Assembly: GCA_030998225.1 (NCBI GenBank) | Contig: JAPYXD010000704.1 | Span: forward strand, 15,719,501 to 15,783,500 | DNA from: Diplolepis rosae | Lineage: Eukaryota; Arthropoda; Insecta; Hymenoptera; Diplolepididae | DNA length: 64,000 bases | Direction: 5' to 3' | In this document: piece by piece, positions 46,940-58,319 of the stretch | How positions within the stretch are numbered: the stretch's first letter is position 1 | Layout of the letters: every line of letters starts with the position of its first letter | Notes under the pieces: model-generated | Database searches by the model: none | What the model was told of the DNA's origin: nothing | What the model saw: only the letters and a program-made list of their open reading frames with translations | Position numbers and translations under genes: made by a program

Positions 46940-47975
46940 AAAAGTTATTTTGTAGACTTTGACAGTACGATAGACAAAAAGGCTTCTTTACTACTGGTTT
47001 ACAGTATCATAGTTTCTGGAATGCAGTATCGTAATTGTAAAGAACCATCTCGACGATCGTCATCCCTTCAGATTATAAATATCAAATCCAAGCACTTGCT
47101 GCAGGTGCAAAGTGTAGGCGTTATAAACAGATTTTTACAGAGGATCAATAAAATCTTGACTTAGTTTCTAGATCTACAGAATTATGACATGAAAGAATAT
47201 TGTTATTTGTACGAATGCATCAATATTTTTCTTTGGATTTAAAAAAATTTGATTGCAAAGTAGTTCCTGTACATTATCTGTCTTAATGTAGTCGATTCAA
47301 TGGAATTTAATAAATAGAATTTATTCAATAAAAAATAAATGACAGAATTTACGTAAATCAATTATTTGAGTCCCCAGCAATTTTTAATTATGATTAAAAA
47401 TGTTTTTTTATTACTTAAACAGAGAAAAATCATTTCAATTAATCTATAGTAAAGAAGTAATGAAGTTAAAATGATTCATTTTTTATTTTTGGTTTGTAAT
47501 ATGTAATAACTTCCAAAAAAAATGTGAATATCTTTATTTTTTCAAAATATAAATCCTATATTAGAAAAAGACAAGTGAAGAACGAAGTAGAAGGAAATTC
47601 ATTTATTTTTTATTGAATATATTCTATTGATTAAATTCCATTGAATTGATTGAAATAAGTCAGATAATTTACAGGAATTAGTTTGAAATTTAAAAAAAAA
47701 TATTGATGTATTCGTACAAATAATAATGTTCTTTCGTGTCATAATTCTGTAGATCTGAAAACTAAGTTAAGATTTTATAAATCCTTTGTAAAAATTCTTT
47801 CATAACGCCTATACTTTGCACCTGCAGGTAGGTGCATTTGAGATTTATAATCTGAAAAGATGACGATCGAAGAGATGGTTCTTTATAATTACATTGCTGC
47901 TTTACAGTAACTGCTAAGTAGTCGTAAAAGAGCCCTTTCGCCTTTCTTACTGTCAAAGTCTATAAAATAACTTCA
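46940..47975. repeat. Palindrome of about 1 kb between the transposase gene and the right terminal repeat
   Basis: Arms 46940-47450 and 47460-47975 are inverted copies: TAGACTTTGACAGTA (46952) against TACTGTCAAAGTCTA (47948), and ATTATGACATGAAAGAATAT (47180) against ATGTTCTTTCGTGTCATAAT (47727). Short open frames across it are not genes. Confidence 0.7.
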
Positions 47976-47994
47976 GATCTGAAGCTGGTCATTT

Positions 47995-49475
47995 ACATTC
48001 TCTAACAAATTATTATATATTAAGAGCAATACTTTGTTTTAATTTTAATTTTTCTAAGAATTGTAAATTTTTTTAAAAAAGCAATTATTATTGTATCCCT
48101 ATAGAGAATAATATTAACTTTGTAACCGTATTGTATAAACGAAAATTATATTGTATGAATATTAAACTTTCAAAATATCATCATTGATAATTAATTTCCA
48201 TTGTCTATATGTCTTCAGTATTGTAATCAAGATAATGAAAGAATATTGAAAACAATTTGTTAATAAATATGTAATAAATTTCATAAAAAAAAATTGTTAA
48301 TTTTAATACATGGTTTATTTATATATATTTAATATTTATATATATTCTTTTATATATTATAATACAAAATTTATAATATAAAATATTTTATATATATTAT
48401 ATTATAAAATTTATAACATAAAATATAATATAATACATAATATTTTATATATATATATATAATATTATGTATTATATTATATTTTATATTATAAAGATTA
48501 TAATATAAAATATTTTATATATACTTTTTTACTTCTTTCCTTTCTTACTGTCAAAGTCTATAAAACAACTTCAGATCTGAAGCTGGTCATTTACATTCTC
48601 TAAAAAATTATTATATATTAAGAGCAATACTTTGTTTTAGTTTTAATTTTTCTAAGAATTGTAAATTTTTTCAAAAAATCAATTTTTATTGTATCCCTAT
48701 AGAGAATAATATTAACTTTGTAACCGTATTGTATAAACGAAAATTATATTGTATGAAAATTAAACTTTCAAAATATCATCATTGATAATTTATTTCCATT
48801 GTCTATATGTCTTCAGTATTATAATCTAGATAATGAAGGAATATTGAAAACAATTTGTCAATAAATATGTAATAAATTTCAAAAAAGAAATTGTTGATTT
48901 TAATACATGGTTTACTTATATATATTTGATATTTATATATATATTCTTTTATATATTATATTATAAAAATTATAACATAAAATATTTTATGTATACTCTT
49001 TTATGTATTATTTTATATATATAATTCATAATACTTGGTACGTTTGCATTGGCTTTAGAAGTATTATGAATTAAATCAAGGGTCAATACAATCTACTATT
49101 TTAATTTTATATATATATATTTTTTTTTAAATATATATATATATATCCGATATATATATCCGATTTTAGGAAAAGACTAGTAAAGAGCGAAGTAGAAGGA
49201 AACGAGTAAAAAGCTATTTTGTGAAATTCTGTCGACAAGCTAGGGTTGAATCGACGAGGACTACCTGACCCATCATGAATACAGCAGACTCACCAACACA
49301 AGTTTGGTCCTTACTCCTACAACTTACTTCTTATCCGTGAGATTTTGTTGACTTTCGAAAGTGTCGATCCCCGTGGTTGGTTCCGGAACTTTACCTACCC
49401 CTGGCGTCTTTCCCCGCAAGGTTTGGACCATTCAATCGCCCTGGATGTCTCCTCTATATCTATCTTCACTCAACG
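47995..49475. repeat. Right long terminal inverted repeat of the P/THAP9 element
   Basis: It is the inverted partner of 41015-42493 and shows the same two sub-repeats and TA runs. Confidence 0.8.
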
Positions 49476-49770
49476 GTTGTAGCGCCTATGCGATCGCATC
49501 GGCATCACAACTGTGTACTTTTGCGTGCGTGCGCCTATACAAATAGTGGCCGCAGCCTGACAGCTACGACTATGTGACGCGGACTTGCCATGACTATACT
49601 TTTTTCAGTATGGTGGAAGGAGAGGGGGAAGGGATATGTACGTAACATGTAGATATAAGGTGAGATTTCTGTTAAGATTCAGCGAATGATGAAAAATTAT
49701 ATTTACGCAAATAGACGCTTATGAACTGAAGTTATATTCCAGAACAAGAAGTTTTCATAAATTGTTAAAA

Positions 49771-52700
49771 ATGAAGTGTGAGAGACTCGTAATACTTATT
49801 GCGATGTTATCTAGCGTTAAGTCTACACCAGGTATTCATTATCTCTTTTTTTAATTTTGAGTACACCTACACGGAGAAAAATAATTCCAAAAACTTTGAA
49901 CAAAGTTGGAACATATGGACAAGTTTGAAATTATTTAATAGTTGATTATGTATTTAATATACTTTGCTAAAAGTTGAGTGAAGTTTCTCGTACTATTTTT
50001 CTCCGTGTAGAAAAAACAAAAGTCAATTTAACAATTCTTTTCGACGTGGCCTAAACGGGAAGTTCATTACGGTGTCAGCCACCGATGGTTAACATGGCAC
50101 TCTACGTATTAATAGAATTGTTTTTTGTTAACATGATTTTATTCTAGAACTATTCAAAAATATTTCTGTAAAGTTTTCTAAAATTGGAGGAGGTATGCAT
50201 ATTTTTATCTAACGCTGCGCCTGGCCCTAGTTCCCATAGCAAAACTTTAAATGCGTTTTCCCGAAAACCATGTTTTTAAAAGGGCGTTCCTAATAGTTGC
50301 AAAAAAACCGCTCGATCGATTGTCCTAAAACTTTTACCAAATATGTAAAACACTTCGGTCTAGTATCTAACGTTCTCCCTTTTTCCAAAAAATTTTTTTA
50401 TTAACAATGTTTTATAAAATATTAACTTGCAAAAAATCAACTTTTTTAGTTTTTACCCTACTGCCAGAAAAAAAAATTTTTTTTAAGAAACAAAAAACAG
50501 CAGGGACGAGTAAAACGCAATTGCGAAACTAACTTTTTATTACTTTTTTGTTGTAGTATCAATTTCTGAATCTGCATCAGGGACACCGTTCACCTTTTCC
50601 CCGAGCGCAGACTCGAATTCACGCACATTTTTTTTTAATGGGCCGGAATTTCACACTAGATATTTTTTTATTTCATTGTAGTAGTAACATACTAGTAAAA
50701 TGTAAATTTTGGTGTTTTTGTCAGTTATAGTTTTCTTTTAATCCGTGCTCAAAGAAAAGATAAGATTTTTACCGTTTACTTGGTATTCCCCCTTAATTAG
50801 CTTATTTATGGTCCTTTTACAATCACCACATTCATTGGTAGGTAATTCATTAAATGAATGAAATTTTTTTAGCACAGCAAGAGAAAATTGTTGCGTCGCA
50901 TCAAACGCGCGGTCACGCGCTCCGTTTGGCAGATAGAAAGAGAGTGCACGATATTCCTCTCTCAGTCTCAGCGTTCCCGCGCACAGTGGGAGAAATCACG
51001 AAAAACATGGCCAAAAATAGAAGCTATTTGTTTGTAGACTTGGAATTTCACAGTATAGGGTTTTCAGGGTCGCTGATCACGAATTTGAAGTCAATTTTCT
51101 GAAAAACAAAATGGCAGATTTTAAATGTCGGACATTTGTTTGGAAAACCTAATCGATAACTATGGAGCATAGCCTGATTTTTTGGGATCACAACTTTTTC
51201 GATAATGAAACATACATATATACAAATATTTATAATTATTTGAGACAGCTGTTTAATTCGATGTTTAGATATATTTTAACATGTTTAGTATCGTCCCGCC
51301 AATAGATTTATTGGCGGAGGAAAGATAGGAGACCTTTCAGCTTCGCAAGGAGCTTACCTGCGCCGACCTGCAGGAAATCACTCGCGCGAAGGAGGCCATC
51401 CGCAAGGATAGAAGGCGCAGACTCGTCGAGAAATGGCAGACGAGATGGCATGGTGACCAAACCGGAATATGGACACACCGTCTGATCCCGGAGCTCGCCA
51501 CCTGGCTGGATAGAAAGCACGGTCAAGTCGGCTTTTACCTGGCGCAAGCGCTTTCGGGCCATGGTTGCTTTAATGCGTACCTGAAGCGCTTCAAGAAAAG
51601 AGACGATGAGTCGTGCCGCTACTGCGGATCCCTTGTGGACAATGCAGAGCACACACTCTTTGTCTGTGCCAGGTGGGGCGCGGAAAGGCAGGCTGTCGGT
51701 CGGGCAGTGGGCGCACAACTCACTCCTGACACGATGGTCTCTCTCATGCTCCAGTCTGAACAGATATGGATGCTTATCGAGTCATTCGTGCAGAGCGCGG
51801 CAACAATGGGGGCCAGTAGAAATCGCATCGGGGCCTACACCCGCGATCCTGCGTCTTGGGCGGACTTGGCTGTTCGCGTCGACCGTTGGAGGAATCTTCT
51901 TATTCCTTTCCTGGTTGGCGCGGCTAGCCGGCCTGCCTAACGGGCGTGTGCCCGCGGATGGGAGTCCCGGGCGAACGGACGACGGAAGAGTCGTACGCGA
52001 CTTTAAGCTGGAACCAACCACCCGTGAAGTTAAAGCCGAAAGGCGGTTCCGCGGGCGGTGTATTGGTTCGAGAGAGGGTTTTTTTTGGTTTTAACAGGTA
52101 TGCATAGACCCGTCCTAGGAGAGTCCTGTACAACGTCTATAAAAGATTTCGCCATTTTTCCTCCTGACCAAAAAAAAAAAAAAAACATGTTTAGTATGCA
52201 AATGTAATACATCAAATTATTCGATTTACCTCCAGGAACACTTTGCATCTCGGAAAAATTAAATCACATGCTTCAAAATCGGTTTCTAATAAGATTATTG
52301 ATGCGCGATTTTAAAGACACGAAAAAAGGCAGCGCAGGCTTCGCTCACAGCTGCAAGTTCTAGCTGCTCCCGAGAAGTAAGTATGAGAGATGGCCCTCTG
52401 TCCTTTTACAAAACTATGCAGTAGCTCCATCTTTTAATTAATTATAATTACTACGTCAATCGGATGATTTTCATTTTTTAAATTTTGGCCAGGTTTTTCG
52501 TGATTTCTCCCACTGTGCCGCGGCGAAATGCTATACATAGGATTATATGTGATACGTAGTCCAATTTCCAGGAAGAGTATCTTTCGGAAAGTGATTATGT
52601 GTTTTTTAAGTGGGATATTCGATGACAATGTCGTCCATTTCGATACACGGAAAAAAATGAAATGTCAACTTGAACATCTGGAGTGTCAAACTGATTATAT

Positions 52701-55700
52701 TGGAGTTTTAACTATGGGATAACTAGATGTTCAGCTTGACTTTCCCAGAGTGTATGAGAATCCTGGAATGTAAACCTGAGTATCTCAGGAGCGTTAGCTC
52801 GATTTTCTCGAAGTGTAAGTGTTGACAGGTTAACTATTTCAGAATGTATACCTGACATTCTGTCGATATTCAAACAGACTATAAAATTATGGTCTCCCTG
52901 ACTATCAAGAAAAAATGATAGATAATACGTGGTACTATCTGCAATATAAAACTGACATACCTAAATTTTGACACTCCATTTTTCTCCGTGTAAAGAAACA
53001 TTTTGAGTGTTGTCACAGGATAGCTTTTCCTATGAAAAAAAAAATCATTCATATGGGGACAATCTGTTAGCCAGTGAATCCCGTTCAGAAGTCGGGAGAC
53101 GCATGTAGTGCTACACAAAAGAGACAGTTTTGCGCGTCGCGTGTATAAGTTTCATGCCTTAACTCGATGATGACAATAAATGAAAAAAAAAAAATCCGCA
53201 GAACACTGAGGCTGCCGATTCTCTCTTCAAATTGAGGATTGGCTACCCATTACCATTTTTGCAGATTAATTATAAACTACTTTTGGGCGGAGTATAATAC
53301 TTTAACTACGTCGTCCCAAAATTAAAGAAAAATTAGCTCTTAATTAATTTTTTTCAATGTTCAATTAGACCGTCGGGAAAAATCAAGGTGGCAACCTTGT
53401 TGTTTAAACATCGAAGGAAATATATATATTAATAATTTCGCCAATTTAGCTTTAACCCGATAGACACGTATTTTCTTGTTGGCTTCTAGACTAATACTAA
53501 TTAATGCATTTTTTAGGATAAAGTATTGTAAATTTTTGCCCATTCCTTGAAAAATCTCATTCTTTCTATTTTAACAAATAATAATACTGAAAAATAATTT
53601 TTTTTAAATATGTTTGTAGTGAAAAATACTATGTTGGTGCTAGATGAAACGACCCGGAAGTTACATGATGAAAATTTGGTGTGGAATGCGCGATCCTTAG
53701 GATTTCTGTATGAAGGTATAAATTCTAAACCCACCTGTGGCGTAGCCTTAGTACGATTCGAGGTAGTCCTAACTGATGGTTCTTGTGTCCCTGAGGAGAC
53801 TGATCTTTCTAAAATCTACATTTTATTCAGAGTGGCTGAAGACTATGCAACTGCTGACATTCATCACGTTCTTGATAGAACGGACTACAAAACCGACCGT
53901 GTCAATATTGTAATCCTTTTAGTAAGTACTTTTATGCAAACGCGAGGCTTAATACATTAGTTGATTAAATAATTTTAAATGAAATTATATTATTTTATTT
54001 TAGATGGATAGAAAAATACCATTAATTCCAGAGTATATAGAACCGATTAATTTTTTATTCATCAAACCCAAGAATGAAGATACCGTTACACATGTAGCAT
54101 GGGACAAGGTATAAACATGCAATAAGTTAAAATTTTTGTTCATATAATTATATTTTTCTACTAACGGGTTATAAAGTGGACTTTATTGCCCCGTGCGCGG
54201 CAAACAAATCCATTCTCTGAACTCCTTGTAGAAATAAAAATCGTGTGCGATACGGGAAAAACATTTATTTTACTTGTGTGGTTGTTAACCTTACTTTGCT
54301 CATGCATCAAACTTCACACTCGCAGAATAATTTTTTTTCCCTAGTTGCACAATATACTATTTTTCCTTTTATACATGGAGATAAGTTACTAATTTTTATT
54401 TTTATATGTATTTTAATAACTTTATAAAATTATATAAATATTGATTCAATTTATGACACTGAAGGGGGGCCCATATGCAGCTGGAATATTTGCTTTTGAA
54501 CCCACTATTTTCATGAAGCGGAAAAATAAATTCATTTAGATAAACGAAAATTCTGACCCAATGCGACGATTCAAAAACAAAATTTCTGAATATTAATTAA
54601 AATTGAACTCTGAATTGATTTACTAATTGTATATGCTGAAATCTTTACTTTCTTCACCAGAAGTAAGTACCGAACGGGAAAAAAATTGGAAAGAAGTTTA
54701 GGTGCGTTCATTTTAGTTCTGATGAACATGTAAAATAATTTTTAAATGCCAATTAATTTTGAAAAATCCATATAAATTTTACTATTTCTGATCAAAATAA
54801 ATTGAGTTTGAGATTCTAATATACCCGACAATGAAAAATCATGCAGAAACGTAACTTTCAATTGCGTGATACAAATAACTTTAGAAGACAGTTCCGCTGA
54901 CTTGACAAACAACAATTCAATTCATTAAAAAACGCACTAGCTTCATTGCGTTTTTAATTGATTCTAATCGATTATTCTTAGAAGGCTTACTTCCATTTTC
55001 TTTGAACCTCCCAGAAATCTCTTGAAAAACTCAGGAGTTGTTCTTTGTCGTGGTTTGATAGAATCGGTTCCACGCATGCACAAGAGATAATGTTTTCTTT
55101 GTCGTTTTTTGTATTCTCTTGCTCTTCTCTGCAACAGCTAGTAATTCTACTGAGCAGTTCCTCAGTTCCTCCTCATTTTCTCAGTTAGTGGCCCCTTGCT
55201 TAAATAGTCTCTGCCGAGATATCCCTTTTATGTCCTAGGATATCCCCAGGATATCCGTATATTTAAGGCGTTTGATATTAAAGTGATATTTCTATGAGAG
55301 GTCGCCATTAATAATAAACGATTATCATTCATGACAAGTTCCATCCTTCAAAACTCTTCTGTCAAAACTTGAGTCAAATCCATTCATTAGTTTACAAGTT
55401 AAAGTGTCCAAAAGCAACCAAAGATTAAAGCAAAGATAAAAAAAGTCAATTTCGTGTGTTGATTAAACACTACTTTTTGCGTGGAAAAACCTTATCAAAA
55501 ACCAAGGCCAAGCTCCATAAATATTATTCGGACTCTGCTCCGTCGTATCGAATGGTTCAGAAGTGGTTTACCAAATTTCGTTGTGGTTATACGAGTACAG
55601 AAACCATACCAAGTCCAAGTCGTCCAAATGAGATCACTACACCAAAAACGATTAATAAAATCCATGATATTGTTTTGAATGGCCCGAAAGTGAAAATGCG

Positions 55701-58283
55701 TGACATAACTGAGATCGTATCCATCTCAAGGAGCGTGTAGTCAATAAGTTGCATACACATTTGTGTATGAAAAAGCTCTGTGCAAGATAGGTACCGCGAT
55801 TACTCACAATCGACCAAAACGAAGGCTTAAAACAGTGGGTTAAACCTGGTGAAAGTGCACCAAAGCGTCCGAAAACACAGCAATCGGCTGGGAAAGTTAT
55901 AACTAGTGTTTTTGAGATGCATATGAACTAATCTTCATCGACTATCTTGAGAAAGGAAGATGAAAATAATGCTTTTTCATCACGACAGTGCACCATCTCA
56001 CACATCGAACATTCCACAGGCAAAAAAAGCATGAATTGGGTTTCGAATCGCTTGCGCATCCACCGTATTCTGCAGACCTGGGCCCCATCGACTATTATCT
56101 GTTCTTAAACCACAAGCGATGGATGTAGGGTAGCATTTTGAGTCGAACGAAGAAGTTTAATTGAAAACAGCAGGGTATTTTGGAGGGTTCGATAAATCGT
56201 ATTATTTGGAAGGCATATAAAAGTTAAAAGCTCGTTGGAGTCGTTGTATTAAGTCAAAAAAGGAGTACATTGAGAAATAGAACCGATTTTTTCCAAAAAA
56301 ATTAATTCTTGTACATTTCATCACGTCAATATCAAACACCCTAGTATAAGAGTTCTGTCTGGAAAGTAACGGGCCTGCCTTTATATCTGCGCGTTATAGT
56401 GTTCGAGCGACCTCTGCGGGGCATGAACGTCAACAGTAAAGTCTCACGAACCTATCGGTTGCTTGCTGACATCTGCCGGTCGTATAGTTCATGCGCAGCG
56501 TGTCTTTGTTTACAAAGCTATTTTTAAGTTCGGCGGATTTTGTGATTGTTAAAAATTACTGAAAAATAAGATCAACGAAGTTGCATCAAATTTTGTTTTG
56601 AACTCGGAAAAACGAGTTCGGAATTTATTCAGATGATGCAGAAGGCCTTTGGGAATGAGTGTATCGGCAAAACACGAATAAAAGAGTGGTATAATCATTG
56701 TAAAGGAGGCCGCACTTCTGTTGATAGTGATTATCGTTCTGGCCGACCTTTCACGACAAAAGCATTGGATAATATTGAGCGGGTGCGACTTGCGATTGAA
56801 GATGATCGTCGATTAATTGTTCGTGAACTAGAAAATGATCTGGAAATACCAAAAACTACTGTTTGGGAAATTTTGAACAAGATTTTAGGAATGACTTACG
56901 TGTATGCGGTGACTGGCTTCTTCACCACGATAATGCGCCAGCGCATTCATCGAATCTTGTTCAGCAGTTTCAAAGTAAACACAGTATCACATTGCTTCGA
57001 CAACCTCCGTACAGTCCCGAAATAGCCCCCTGTGACTTTTGGCTGATTCCAAAACTCAAAAAACCACTCAAAGGACAGCGATTCGATGACAAAACGACGG
57101 TTGAAAATAATGCGACGAGTGTACTCAAGGCCATCCCTAAAAGTGAGTTCCAGGACTGTTTCGGGAAGTGGAAACATCGCCGGAACCGTGTTATTCAATC
57201 GAGTAGGGATTACTTTGAAGGATGCCACCCGCCCGATGATGAAGAATAACTTCAGCACGGAGGTATAAAGGTAGGCCCGATACTTTCCGGACAGACCTCG
57301 TTTACGATATATTAGGTGTACAATTTTGCTTCCGCCGTTTTTAGATAGATGACTGCAGCGGTAAGTCCTGCTTGAAATAGACGGACCAGAAATGTCACAC
57401 AGTAAGCTTGGACATCGGTCAACGTAACTATAGCACCACATTGATAAATTTGTGTTTGTATCATAAATTTATTCTCGATCGCAGTCGTCAGTTTTCGAGA
57501 AAATTTCTCGTCATTTGCGGGAACTTGGGAGCCGTCCATCAATTGCGTGACGCTAAATTTCCAACTTTTGATACCCTGTCTCTCTATTTGTAACGGTACC
57601 GTAACAATTGTTTTTTACCCTTTCTGTCATTAGAAATAACGTAACGCATAGCATAGTCATATTATACTTGTATGAGTTTGATTAAATTATTTAAAATGTG
57701 TGATAAAGTGATTTAGAATGTTATTTACTTATTTTATTTCTTTTTATGAATAATAATAACAATTGCTATATTATTATATTATATTATAATACAATCGTGA
57801 AAAATTGACAGATTTCTCGCAGCGTTATATAACAAATCAAAAAGCCCTCCCTCTCTCTTCGTAACGTTATCGTTACAAACCCTGTATGCCCTGTCTGCAT
57901 ATAAAAGCATTACGTAATTGATGGAAGACCCCTTACGGTGAGGCTGCTCTGAGTGAAAGAACGTGTCGCAAGTGGTCTCAGTGCTTTAAGAGCGATGATT
58001 TTGATGTCGAGGACCGGCATGGCGGTAGAAAAAAACAAATTTTCGAAGATTCCTACTTAGAGGCATTGCTTGCTAAAGACTCGTGCCAAACGCAAGAAGA
58101 ATTGGCAGAATCATTGGAAGTTACTCAAAAAGCCATTTCGAACGCCTCAAAGCCATGGGAATGATTCAGAAGCAAGGAAATTGGGTTCCGTACGAGTTGA
58201 AGCCGAGAGTTACTAAAAGACCTTTCTTTGCTTGTGTACAGCTGCTTCAAAGACAGAATCAGAATGGGCTTTTACATAGCAAA

Positions 58284-58319
<36 letters not shown>

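Larger units (their letters stand above)
41015..49475. mobile_element. P/THAP9-type DNA transposon, 8.46 kb, apparently complete
   Basis: The ends CGTTGAGTGAAGATA (41015) and TATCTTCACTCAACG (to 49475) are flanked by GTTGTAG on both sides (41008-41014 and 49476-49482). SPH copy 2 keeps the unfilled site at about 15350 (AGTTGTAGCGCC). The terminal inverted repeats are unusually long, about 1.48 kb each. The only gene is a two-exon THAP-domain transposase on -. P-type elements normally give 8-bp duplications; here 7 bp are certain. Confidence 0.85.
50679..53128. mobile_element. Insertion of 2.45 kb in intron 1 of copy 3, type unclear, itself invaded
   Basis: Copy 2 is continuous here (TTCATTTCATTTGCGCGTCG at 24225), while copy 3 carries extra DNA between TTATTTCATT and TTGCGCGTCG. 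Inside are inverted segments (CACAGTGGGAGAAATCACGA at 50980 and its complement at about 52498-52517), an R1-like LINE end (51292-52184) and a MITE (52643-52992). No own gene was recognised. Confidence 0.55.

Noticed and set aside
51606..52094. Long open frames on both strands across 51.3-52.1 kb
   Set aside because: They are shadows in a GC-rich LINE fragment; only the frame with the C..C...H...C finger makes sense.
54458..54487. Second hammerhead-like motif as a feature
   Set aside because: Too decayed: the CGAAAC core is lost, so it is mentioned only as a relative of 36020.
56947..57441. 164-codon - strand open frame
   Set aside because: Antisense of a mariner that has readable catalytic motifs on +.
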